Shown here piece after piece: positions 1 to 5,767 of a stretch of 10,107 nucleotides of DNA. Both the position numbers and the translations under genes were made by a program. Numbering within the stretch: position 1 is the first letter of the stretch; each line of letters begins with the position of its first letter. Where the stretch lies: the NCBI GenBank assembly GCA_028712575.1, contig JAQTPU010000025.1:1-10107 (forward strand), read 5' to 3'. The notes below the pieces were generated by a model. The model was not told the origin of the DNA. It ran no database searches and saw nothing but the letters and a program-made list of their open reading frames with translations. This DNA is from Candidatus Iainarchaeum sp. (GTDB lineage: Archaea > Iainarchaeota > Iainarchaeia > Iainarchaeales > GCA-2688035).

Positions 1-216
1 GGGGAAGAAATTTCAATTCCGATTGAATTAAAGCCAAAGGAAAACAGCATTCAGGCAATTGCAGGCACAATGCTTGCGCTGCTTGGAGGGAACTCCTGGC
101 TTGGATTATTGCTTGTTCTTGCAATAATCGTGATTGCGCTTTTCCTGCTTGCATATGGCAGCAGAAAACAAAAAAACATTCTTTTGATACCCAAGCATAG
201 CGAGGTGAAATCATGA
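1..216 (+). CDS. C-terminal end of a membrane-anchored protein (partial)
   Basis: This is the last 71 codons of a gene that begins before the window, in frame 1 and ending at TGA 214-216. The visible part has a short polar or beta-like stretch (about residues 1-20), then a Gly/Leu/Ala segment and one clear hydrophobic helix (residues ~34-53, core LGLLLVLAIIVIALFLLAYG). A basic patch (SRKQK) and a short polar tail follow. Hydrophobic helix then positive residues is the layout of a C-terminal membrane anchor with the tail in the cytoplasm, so the bulk of the protein is probably outside the cell. I do not recognise the family; a surface or secreted protein held by a C-terminal anchor is the best inference. 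Its stop overlaps the start of the next small ORF by 4 nt, so the two are probably co-transcribed. Confidence 0.7.
   Translation, partial: GEEISIPIELKPKENSIQAIAGTMLALLGGNSWLGLLLVLAIIVIALFLLAYGSRKQKNILLIPKHSEVKS
202..208 (+). promoter_or_regulatory. Ribosome binding site for the 47-aa ORF
   Basis: GAGGTGA, complementary to the usual archaeal 16S rRNA 3' end, lies 4 nt before ATG 213. It sits inside the end of the upstream membrane-protein gene. It is the main evidence that the small ORF at 213-356 is translated. Confidence 0.7.
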
Positions 217-356
217 AAAGAAAAACAGTGAAAGCAAGAAAAACAACTGTCAAAGCAAAAACTGTCAAGACAAGGGCAGCAAAAGCCGCTTTTTATAAAG
301 CCCCTTTGAACCTTGTTTCAAACAGCTTCAACAGCTTTGTCGAGTTTTTTAAGTAA
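213..356 (+). CDS. Small, very basic 47-aa protein of unknown function
   Basis: ATG 213 overlaps the preceding stop (ATGA) and follows a strong GAGGTGA ribosome binding site. The 47 residues split into two parts. Residues 1-26 are almost only Lys, Arg, Thr, Val and Ala, with a repeating K-T-V-K pattern. Residues 27-47 are uncharged to amphipathic (FYKAPLNLVSNSFNSFVEFF). No family is recognised. The basic half resembles disordered nucleic-acid-binding tails; the second half could form a short amphipathic helix. A real gene is supported by the ribosome binding site, the 4-nt overlap, and the terminator hairpin 25 nt after the stop. A DNA- or RNA-binding role is only an inference from charge. 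Confidence 0.6.
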   Translation: MKRKTVKARKTTVKAKTVKTRAAKAAFYKAPLNLVSNSFNSFVEFFK

Positions 357-381
357 AAACAAAAACTATTTCGTGTATTAA

Positions 382-419
382 CGGGGGCCATGCCCCCGAA
401 TTTGGTTTTTTTTATTTTT
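382..419 (+). terminator. Hairpin plus T-tract terminator of the upstream unit
   Basis: A perfect 7-bp GC-rich stem (CGGGGGC 382-388, GCCCCCG 392-398) with a CAT loop is followed by TTTGG, eight T (406-413), A, and five T (415-419). Archaeal termination depends mainly on T-tracts; the stem strengthens the call. It separates the membrane-protein/small-ORF unit from what follows, so the ribosomal cluster needs its own promoter downstream. Confidence 0.8.
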
Positions 420-428
420 AGCTTAGGT

Positions 429-488
429 GTGCCTGCCTGCGCGCATGGATAAAGCGCCGGCTGATTGTTGCCTGCAGGCTGAAGGCAC
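429..488. other. GC-rich imperfect stem with two inner hairpins, possible structured RNA
   Basis: GTGCCTGCCTGC (429-440) can pair over 12 bp with GCAGGC (474-479) and AGGCAC (483-488), leaving only TGA 480-482 bulged. The enclosed part can form two small hairpins: GCGC 441-444 with GCGC 454-457 (9-nt loop), and GGC 459-461 with GCC 470-472 (8-nt loop). Together this makes a compact three-way junction. It is a GC-rich island in otherwise AT-rich intergenic DNA. No tRNA T-loop signature, box C/D pair or known riboswitch core was seen. Either strand could be the transcript. The folding was done by eye. Confidence 0.4.
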
Positions 489-501
489 GAAAAAAAAGGG
501 G

Positions 502-520
502 AGGTTTAAAAACCTTATTT
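502..520 (+). promoter_or_regulatory. Candidate archaeal promoter (TATA-like)
   Basis: AGGTTTAAAAACCTTATTT contains the AT-rich core TTTAAAAA and follows a purine-rich run (A8 then G4) that could serve as a BRE. Archaeal TATA boxes sit about 26 nt before the start site, which would put transcription initiation near 530-540. That would give uL3 a leader of roughly 390 nt containing the hairpin series. AGGTTT-AA-AAACCT is itself palindromic, so it may instead be a protein-binding site. A second AT-rich element (TATTATAA) lies about 529-536. No well-placed TATA box was found just upstream of uL3. Confidence 0.3.
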
Positions 521-586
521 CCAAGAAGTATTATAATTAATAATTGGTTTATTAGTGTCCATAAGACTTTTCTTAAAAAGAACATT

Positions 587-833
587 GCAAACTTTGGGTT
601 TGCGACATTGAAAAGCATTGCTTTCGATGCAACGCAAACTTTGTTTGCATTGTGCCTCACAAAGCTTTGCTTTGTAAGGAAGCCTTGGGAAAAGAAGTTT
701 TTTGCGAAGCAAAAAACTGATTCATAATGAAATTTTCATTGTGGCAAACTGCATTCCTTACAGGATGTTTGGGATGTAAATGCTAAAATCATAACTGATT
801 TTTAGCAAAGCCTTTTCTTCGGAGAAAAGCCTT
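587..833. repeat. Nearly head-to-tail series of about eight short hairpins
   Basis: Inverted repeats with tiny loops follow each other closely. H1: 587-592/598-603. H2: 606-616/620-629, one bulged A and one G-T. H3: 630-639/643-652, one C-A mismatch. H4: 655-665/669-679, one C-A mismatch. H5: 696-705/709-718, perfect 10 bp around GAA. H6: 723-732/734-743, one T-G pair. H7: 781-791/796-807, one bulge. H8: 808-818/823-833, one C-C mismatch. From H2 on, arms are 10-12 nt; loops are 1-5 nt. H2/H3 and H7/H8 abut exactly. H1 and H3 share the GCAAAC-TTT core. The only sizeable gap, 744-780, contains a third GCAAAC and a weaker stem (751-762/775-783). A direct repeat, AGCCTTGG(G)AAAAGA, occurs at 681-695 and 828-841. 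The series contains no convincing gene. It could be a structured leader, a non-coding RNA or an accumulation of small palindromic elements. Confidence 0.6.
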
Positions 834-927
834 GGAAAAGAGCATTTTGGTGCATCGGCGCTTCTGCGTTAGCATGCTGCCTGTTTGTCCATTGTGAAAT
901 TAGGATTTTTTTAAAGGTTTTATTTAA
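834..927. other. uL3-proximal intergenic segment, no gene
   Basis: This 94-nt stretch continues the non-coding region up to uL3. It holds a weak hairpin (857-861/866-870, TTCT loop, two G-T pairs), the palindrome AGCATGCT (871-878) and a seven-T run (906-912). The T-run followed by AAAGG is too close to ATG 928 to act as a TATA box for a leadered transcript. The only ribosome-binding candidate is a weak AAAGG at 913-917. Confidence 0.4.
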
Positions 928-2082
928 ATGCCGCACAAGTCAAAACCGCATGCAGGAAGCAAGGCTTTCTATCCAAGAAAGCGGGCAAACAAGGAAACAC
1001 CCAGTTTCTGGGCTTTTTCAAAAGAGCACGCAGAGGCAAAAGAATGCAAGCCGTTGAATTTCCTTGCTTACAAGGCAGGAATGACGCATGTAATGGGAAG
1101 GGATGCGCATAATAAGGGGGCAACTTTCGGCCAGGAAATAGCAGTGCCTGTAACAGTCCTTGAAGCGCCTGCCCTGAAGGTTTTTGGAATAAGGGCGTAT
1201 AAAAAAACAAATTACGGCCTTCAGCCCTTAATGGATGTGCAGGTTGAAAAGACAGACAAGGAATTTGAAAAAAAGCAGCATTCCTTCAAGAAGCAGGGCA
1301 AAAAAAGAAGGGAAGGAAAAAAACATTCCCCTTCCAAAACAATCGAGGACCTTGAAAAGGCGAGGCAGGAAATTGCAGATTTGAAATTATTGGTTTATGC
1401 AAGGGGCAAGGAAGCTGGCCTGCCGAAAAAAACAGTTGACATTTCTGAAATTGCGCTTTCCGGGGGCATTGATGCAAAGATTGCCTTTGCAAGGGAAAAG
1501 CTTGGAAAAGAGCTTTTTATCCAGGATGCTTTCAGGGAACAGGAATTTGTGGATGCAAAGGCTGTTACAACAGGCAGGGGAACGCAGGGGCCTGTAAAAA
1601 GGTTTGGAATCAAGATTCAGGGAAGAAAGGCAAAAAGGACAAGGTCTGTCGGAAGCATTGGGCCGTGGCATCCGGACACATTGATGTGGCAGGTTGCAAG
1701 GGCAGGCCAGACAGGCTATCAGAACAGGACAGAGCTTAACAAGAAAATCCTTAAAATCGGGACAAAGCCGGAAGAAATTTCAGACATCAACCCGAAAAGC
1801 GGGTTTAAAAAATACGGGCTTGTGCAGGCGACTTTTGTTTTAATTGCAGGAAGCGTTCCGGGCCCTGTAAAGAGAATAATCGGCCTTAGGGCCCCTATCA
1901 GAAGCGGGAGCGCGCCGAAACAGAAGCTTGATGCAATTGATTTTATTGCAACATCAAAAAAAGCGTCAAAAGTCCACATGGATTTTTCAGTGCAGAAAGT
2001 GAAGGTTGAAGAGGCAAAAAAGGTCGAGAAGAAAAGCGTTGCGGACGAGATTGCATCTGCAGTGAAGGGCGAAAAAAAGTGA
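928..2082 (+). CDS. rpl3: 50S ribosomal protein L3 (uL3)
   Basis: uL3 binds 23S rRNA near the peptidyl-transferase centre and is an early assembly protein of the large subunit. The 384 residues show the family hallmarks: basic N-terminus with FYPRKRA (14-20), KAGMTHV (49-55), GRGTQGPVKRFGI (216-228), GSIGPWHPDTLMWQVARAG (242-260) and GSVPGPVKR (308-316). Trp247 aligns with the tip residue of the 'tryptophan finger' described for yeast L3 (Trp255). It is longer than typical archaeal uL3: residues ~108-148 form a Lys/Glu-rich, probably helical insertion, and ~345-384 a Lys/Glu/Ala tail. ATG 928 is the start because the conserved basic N-terminus begins there and the next in-frame Met is residue 52. 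The ribosome binding site is weak (AAAGG). It is the first gene of the cluster, 4 nt before uL4. Confidence 0.97.
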   Translation: MPHKSKPHAGSKAFYPRKRANKETPSFWAFSKEHAEAKECKPLNFLAYKAGMTHVMGRDAHNKGATFGQEIAVPVTVLEAPALKVFGIRAYKKTNYGLQPLMDVQVEKTDKEFEKKQHSFKKQGKKRREGKKHSPSKTIEDLEKARQEIADLKLLVYARGKEAGLPKKTVDISEIALSGGIDAKIAFAREKLGKELFIQDAFREQEFVDAKAVTTGRGTQGPVKRFGIKIQGRKAKRTRSVGSIGPWHPDTLMWQVARAGQTGYQNRTELNKKILKIGTKPEEISDINPKSGFKKYGLVQATFVLIAGSVPGPVKRIIGLRAPIRSGSAPKQKLDAIDFIATSKKASKVHMDFSVQKVKVEEAKKVEKKSVADEIASAVKGEKK

Positions 2083-2086
2083 TTTT

Positions 2087-2890
2087 ATGAAGGCAGGTGT
2101 TTTTGCATTGGACGGGAAAAAAATCCGCGACATTGAATTGCCGCGCGTTTTTGAAACTGAATTCCACCCGAACCTGATAAAAAGGGCTGTTTTGAGCAGC
2201 CAGTCCGCAAGGCTCCAGCCCAAGGGGAATTTTATCATGGCTGGAAGAATGAACAGCGCGGAATACAGGGGTGCAAGAAGGCTTCCGAACCAGGAAAGGT
2301 CCATTAATGTCGGGCACGCAAGGCTGCCAAGGCTGAAGAACAGGCGCGGCCTTCTTTATGGAAGGGTTGCAAGGGTTCCGCAGGCAGTCGGAGGGCCGAG
2401 GGCGCATCCACCGAAAATAGAGAAAAAAATCTGGGAAAGGATAAACAAGAAGGAAAGGAAAAAGGCGCTTGAATCCGCAATTGCGGCTTCTGCAAAAAAA
2501 GAGCTTGTTGAAAAAAGGCACGCGCTTGAAGAGGGAATCGTGCTGCCTGTTATTATCGAGGACAAATTTGAAGACCTGAAAAAAACAAGGGAAGTAATAA
2601 CCGTGCTTTCCGCACTGAAGCTTGGAAAGGATTTGGAGAATGCAAAGGCAAAGCGCAGGAGAAAATCCGGAAAGGGAAAGAGAAGGGGAAGAAAAATTAA
2701 ACAGAAAAAAAGCGTTTTGATTATTACAAAAAAGAATTCGCAGGTTTACAAGGCAGCGAGGAACATTGCGGGCATTGATATCTGCGAAGTGAGAAACCTG
2801 AATACAGAACTGCTGGCGCCCGGATGCAGTGCAGGCAGGCTTGCTGTCTGGACAGAATCCGCAGTAAAGGCATTGGAAACAAAAAAATAA
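2087..2890 (+). CDS. rpl4: 50S ribosomal protein L4 (uL4, L4e-type)
   Basis: uL4 lines the nascent-peptide exit tunnel and is needed for early 50S assembly. The 267 residues match the archaeal form. An N-terminal domain is followed by the long basic loop (about 45-110, rich in RR, GR and PP) that reaches into the tunnel. Then come NKKERKKALESAIAAS (120-135), SGKGKRRGRKIKQKKSVLII (194-213) and the C-terminal signature LAPG...GRLAVWTESA (243-259). ATG 2087 is 4 nt after the uL3 stop. GTGAT (2079-2083), which overlaps that stop, serves as a short Shine-Dalgarno with a TTT spacer. In some bacteria uL4 represses its own operon; nothing here proves this for the present cluster. Confidence 0.97.
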   Translation: MKAGVFALDGKKIRDIELPRVFETEFHPNLIKRAVLSSQSARLQPKGNFIMAGRMNSAEYRGARRLPNQERSINVGHARLPRLKNRRGLLYGRVARVPQAVGGPRAHPPKIEKKIWERINKKERKKALESAIAASAKKELVEKRHALEEGIVLPVIIEDKFEDLKKTREVITVLSALKLGKDLENAKAKRRRKSGKGKRRGRKIKQKKSVLIITKKNSQVYKAARNIAGIDICEVRNLNTELLAPGCSAGRLAVWTESAVKALETKK

Positions 2891-2903
2891 ATGAATGATT
2901 CTT

Positions 2904-3251
2904 ATGGCAAAACAAAAGGCTGTTGGAAAGAAAAAGCCAGCAAAGCAGGAAAAAACAGGGCCAAAAGCAAAGGCGTCTGCAGAGGAAAAGCTGCCTGCAA
3001 TTGAAGTGCTTTTGTACCCTTTGATTACAGAAAAGGCAGTGAACATGATTGAATCTGAAAACAAGATTTGTTTTGTCGTGGAAAAGACTGCGAATAAAAG
3101 CGATGTAAAAAAGGCTGTTGAAATGCTTTACAATGTAAAGGTTGATTCTGTAAAAACACTTAATGACCTTAAGGGAAGAAAAAAGGCAATTGTAAAAATC
3201 AACAAGAAATTCAAGGCAGATGAGCTTGCAACAAAACTTGGAGTATTGTAA
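2904..3251 (+). CDS. rpl23: 50S ribosomal protein L23 (uL23)
   Basis: uL23 sits beside the exit tunnel and is the docking site for SRP and other nascent-chain factors. The core (about 34-115) begins with VLLYPLITEKAVNMIE and ends with the beta-alpha fold typical of archaeal uL23 (KVDSVKTLNDLKGRKKAIVK). The first ~30 residues are an added Lys/Ala/Pro/Glu-rich tail; the core alone is about the usual archaeal length (80-90 aa). I start at ATG 2904 (115 aa, M-A-K-Q). An in-frame ATG at 2895 would add only M-I-L, and the T-rich spacer before 2904 resembles the uL4, uL29, uL24 and uL6 starts. Confidence 0.95.
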   Translation: MAKQKAVGKKKPAKQEKTGPKAKASAEEKLPAIEVLLYPLITEKAVNMIESENKICFVVEKTANKSDVKKAVEMLYNVKVDSVKTLNDLKGRKKAIVKINKKFKADELATKLGVL

Positions 3252-3263
3252 ACCGGTGGTAAA

Positions 3264-3986
3264 ATGGGAAGGCGGCTGATACAGCAGAGAAGGGGAAAAG
3301 GCGGCCACACTTTTTTAGCAAGAAAGGACGGGGTAAAGGCAAGGTATCCGCGGCTTTCAGAAGAGCAGAAGGAAGAAAAGCTTACCGGGCAGGTAATTTC
3401 ATTGTTTAAGGATTCCGGCAGAATGAATGTTCTTGCCGATGTTTTGCTTCAGAATAACCTGCACAGTTATATGGTTGCTGCGGAAGGAATAGGCATTGGC
3501 CAGAGAATTGAAATCGGGAAAAAGGCGGAATTGAACATTGGAAATGCTATGCAGCTTGAAAGCATTCCCGAAGGATGCCCGATTTTTAATATCGAGCATA
3601 TTTCAGGCGATGGCGGGGTTCTTGTAAAAGGCACAGGCTTATACGCATTGATTGTTTCGAAAGACAATGGATATGCGTTTGTAAAAATGCCTTCAGGAAA
3701 GGTAAAACAGGTTTCCCTGGACTGCAGGGCCACAATCGGCTGCGCTGCAGGCGGGGGAAGAACTGACAAGCCCATGATAAAGGCGGGAACTGCTTATCAC
3801 AAGGCAAAGGCGAGAAAAAAATGGTTCCCGACTGTACGTGGAGTGAAAATGAATGTTTTGGATCATCCGTTCGGCGGAGCTGCACATCATGCGGGAAAAT
3901 CAAAGTCAACATCAAGAAATGCCCCGCCCGGAAGAAAGGTTGGTGCAATCGCATCAAAGAGGACTGGAAGGATAAAAAAGAATTAA
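3264..3986 (+). CDS. rpl2: 50S ribosomal protein L2 (uL2)
   Basis: uL2 binds 23S rRNA at the subunit interface and supports subunit association and peptidyl-transferase centre formation. The 240-residue length is normal for archaea. N-terminal MGRRLIQQRRGKGG, an OB-fold and SH3-like middle with EGCPIFNIEHISGDGG (103-118), and the C-terminal VRGVKMNVLDHPFGG (191-205) then SRNAPPGRKVGAIASKRTGR (217-236) are all present. His201 matches E. coli His229, reported as functionally important. Phe203 replaces the second bacterial His, which is normal for archaea and eukaryotes. The ribosome binding site GGTGGT (3255-3260) is 3 nt from ATG 3264. Confidence 0.97.
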   Translation: MGRRLIQQRRGKGGHTFLARKDGVKARYPRLSEEQKEEKLTGQVISLFKDSGRMNVLADVLLQNNLHSYMVAAEGIGIGQRIEIGKKAELNIGNAMQLESIPEGCPIFNIEHISGDGGVLVKGTGLYALIVSKDNGYAFVKMPSGKVKQVSLDCRATIGCAAGGGRTDKPMIKAGTAYHKAKARKKWFPTVRGVKMNVLDHPFGGAAHHAGKSKSTSRNAPPGRKVGAIASKRTGRIKKN

Positions 3987-4002
3987 ATTTACTGGTGAAG
4001 AC

Positions 4003-4404
4003 ATGGCGAAGGTTTTTAATTTTCAGGGAAAGACTGTCGAGGAATTGAAGGGGCTTTCAGTGCAGGAATTTTCAAGGCTTGTGAATTCGAGGGCGAGAAG
4101 AACCCTTTTGAGGGGCTTTGACAAAACTCTCGACAAGGCGCTTGACAGGGCTCTCGCTGAAAAAGGGAAAGGCAGGGAACCAAAGCCCGTAAGGACGCAC
4201 TTGAGGGATGCTATTGTTGTCCCGAAAATGATTGGATTGAAAATTGCAGTCCATAAGGGAAATTCCTTTGAAACAGTCGAGGTAAAGCCGGAAATGCTGG
4301 GGCATTACCTCGGGGAATTTGCGCTTACAAGAAAAAGGCTGATACACGGGAAGGCGGGAATAGGGGCAACAAAATCCTCGACTGCAATAACAGCGAGAGG
4401 CTGA
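4003..4404 (+). CDS. rps19: 30S ribosomal protein S19 (uS19)
   Basis: uS19 binds 16S rRNA in the small-subunit head and contacts the A-site tRNA region. The 133 residues follow archaeal uS19. A short N-terminal beta strand (KVFNFQGKTVEELK) and SVQEFSRL precede the RNA-binding core with PVRTHLRDAIVVPKMIG (62-78). The strongly conserved PEMLGHYLGEFALTRKR (96-112) is followed by HGKAGIGATKSS. The ribosome binding site GGTGA (3994-3998) lies 4 nt before ATG 4003. It lies 16 nt after uL2 and 17 nt before uL22. Confidence 0.96.
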   Translation: MAKVFNFQGKTVEELKGLSVQEFSRLVNSRARRTLLRGFDKTLDKALDRALAEKGKGREPKPVRTHLRDAIVVPKMIGLKIAVHKGNSFETVEVKPEMLGHYLGEFALTRKRLIHGKAGIGATKSSTAITARG

Positions 4405-4410
4405 AATTAA

Positions 4411-4415
4411 AGGTG
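4411..4415 (+). promoter_or_regulatory. Ribosome binding site deciding the uL22 start
   Basis: AGGTG ends 6 nt before ATG 4422. A GTG inside this motif (4413) could be read as an in-frame start adding M-L-E, but then no ribosome binding site would be left upstream. ATG 4422 is preferred. Confidence 0.65.
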
Positions 4416-4421
4416 CTTGAA

Positions 4422-4889
4422 ATGACAAAAAGGGATTATCAGGTTGATTTGCAGGGAAAGGACACGGCGAGGGCTTTTGCCTCAAACCAGAGAGTCTCCC
4501 TGAAGTACGCGAACGAGATCTGCCGCGAAATTAAGGGGAAGCGGCTTGAGCGCGCTGAAAAATTCCTGCAGAACATCCTGGATAAAAAAGAATTCCTTCC
4601 GCTTGTAAAATACCACGGAAAGGTTCCCCACAGGAAGGGGGAAAGCAGAAGCGGGGTAAAGGCCGGCAGGTATCCCCAAAAAGTTTCCAAGGCATTTTTG
4701 GGCCTGCTGAACAGCGTGAAGGCGAATGCTGACTTTAAAGGGCTGGGCACTGAAAACCTCCTGATAGTGCATGCATTTGCATCGCAGGGTTTCAGAAGGT
4801 TCGCACACCAGCCAAAGGGAAAAATTGCGGGAAAGGGCTGGAAGAGGAAATCTGCGCATATTGAAATTGTTGTCAGGGAGATAGCATGA
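4422..4889 (+). CDS. rpl22: 50S ribosomal protein L22 (uL22)
   Basis: uL22 contacts all 23S rRNA domains, and its long beta-hairpin lines the exit tunnel constriction opposite uL4. At 155 residues it is the normal archaeal length. Visible features are the N-terminal DTARAFASNQRVSLKYANEI segment, EICREIKGKRLERAEKFL, the GKVPHRKG motif and the basic C-terminal loop RRFAHQPKGKIAGKGWKRKS, which would be the tunnel hairpin, before the last beta strand AHIEIVVREIA. Its TGA overlaps the uS3 ATG by 4 nt (ATGA 4886-4889), implying translational coupling. Confidence 0.96.
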   Translation: MTKRDYQVDLQGKDTARAFASNQRVSLKYANEICREIKGKRLERAEKFLQNILDKKEFLPLVKYHGKVPHRKGESRSGVKAGRYPQKVSKAFLGLLNSVKANADFKGLGTENLLIVHAFASQGFRRFAHQPKGKIAGKGWKRKSAHIEIVVREIA

Positions 4890-5755
4890 TTGAAAGGTTT
4901 TTTATCGAGCAGAGCATGAAGAAAATTGAATTGCATAATTATGTGAAGTCACAGCTTGAGGCTGCCGGCTTCACTCATCTGGAAATTGTGAAGACTCCGC
5001 TCGTTACAAGGATTGTCCTGCATGTTGTAAGGCCGGGCCTTGCAATCGGAAAAGGCGGGACAACAATCAACCAGCTTACTGAAGAGATAGGGAAAAAGTT
5101 TGGAATTGAGAATCCGCAGATTGAGATTCAGGAAATAAAGCATCCGGAACTTGATGCAAAGGCGAATGTCGACAAGATTGTTTCCCTGCTTGAACGTGGA
5201 TACAGCTGGAGAAGCATTGCGTTCAGGGGAATGCAGGACATAATGAATGCGGGCGCGCAGGGAGCGGAATTGGTTCTTTCGGGGAAGCTTGCGGGAAAAG
5301 GCGGAAGAAAAAGAAGGGTGAGGATTGCACAGGGTTATATGAAAAAGGTCGGAAACCAGGTTAATCTTGTTGATTTTGCAAAGGCAACCGCGTATCCAAA
5401 GCCGGGTGCAATCGGGATAAAGCTCCGGATAATCCATCCCGGCGTTGAGTTCCCTGACAAGGCGGATATTAAGAAATTAATTGCAAAGCAGGCAGGCGCT
5501 GCGGAGGCTTTGCTTGTTTCCGAGGGAAAGCGGGAAATTGTGGTTACGCCGGAGGAAATTGAAGCCGTGGCAAAGGAAATTGCAGGGGAAAAAACAGCGG
5601 AAGAAGCTTCTGTGGAATCTGCAAAGCCTGTTTCAAAGACTTCAAAGAAAAGGACTGCAAAAAAGGCAAAGGAAAAGGCAGGCGTGGAAAAAAAGATTCC
5701 GGAAAAGGAAAAAGACGCAAAGAAGCCTAAAAAGGAAAAAAAGGCCGGGGAATAA
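4886..5755 (+). CDS. rps3: 30S ribosomal protein S3 (uS3) with a long Lys-rich tail
   Basis: uS3 lies at the mRNA entry channel and contributes to helicase activity and start-site fidelity. The N-terminal MIERFFIEQSMKKIELHNYV is archaeal in type. The type-2 KH domain carries the GxxG loop IGKGG (54-58). The C-terminal domain is seen in SWRSIAFRGMQDIMNAGAQG (107-126), GKLAGKGGRKRRVRIAQGYM and KPGAIGIKLRI (172-182). The conserved protein ends near residue 200. A further ~85 residues to 289 form a low-complexity Lys/Glu/Ala tail, longer than in most archaeal uS3. ATG 4886 follows GGGAGAT and overlaps the uL22 stop. Confidence 0.96.
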   Translation: MIERFFIEQSMKKIELHNYVKSQLEAAGFTHLEIVKTPLVTRIVLHVVRPGLAIGKGGTTINQLTEEIGKKFGIENPQIEIQEIKHPELDAKANVDKIVSLLERGYSWRSIAFRGMQDIMNAGAQGAELVLSGKLAGKGGRKRRVRIAQGYMKKVGNQVNLVDFAKATAYPKPGAIGIKLRIIHPGVEFPDKADIKKLIAKQAGAAEALLVSEGKREIVVTPEEIEAVAKEIAGEKTAEEASVESAKPVSKTSKKRTAKKAKEKAGVEKKIPEKEKDAKKPKKEKKAGE

Positions 5756-5767
5756 TTGCGTGGTTTT

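Noticed and set aside
418..660. Minus-strand 80-aa open frame with a hydrophobic stretch in the intergenic region
   Set aside because: It begins at a GTG with no visible ribosome binding site and runs through the hairpin units, the candidate promoter and the GC-rich stem. Its composition looks like translated palindromes, so it is probably not a gene.
587..833. CRISPR array in the hairpin region
   Set aside because: The units are hairpins of different sequence with no constant direct repeat and no regularly sized spacers, and no cas gene is nearby.
420..927. tRNA or box C/D RNA gene in the intergenic region
   Set aside because: No T-loop consensus (GGTTCGAATCC-like) and no acceptor pairing of tRNA type was found. 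CTGA occurs, but no RTGATGA box C accompanies it.
1943..3064. 373-codon open frame on the minus strand across uL3, uL4 and uL23
   Set aside because: It lies antisense to three unmistakable genes and encodes a Phe/Cys/Leu-rich sequence of no family. It stays open because the Lys-rich plus-strand genes seldom use codons whose complement is a stop in that frame.
3858..3875. uL2 active-region motif reading DHPF instead of the bacterial DHPH
   Set aside because: Phe at the second position is normal for archaeal and eukaryotic uL2. The functionally noted first His is kept, so nothing is missing.
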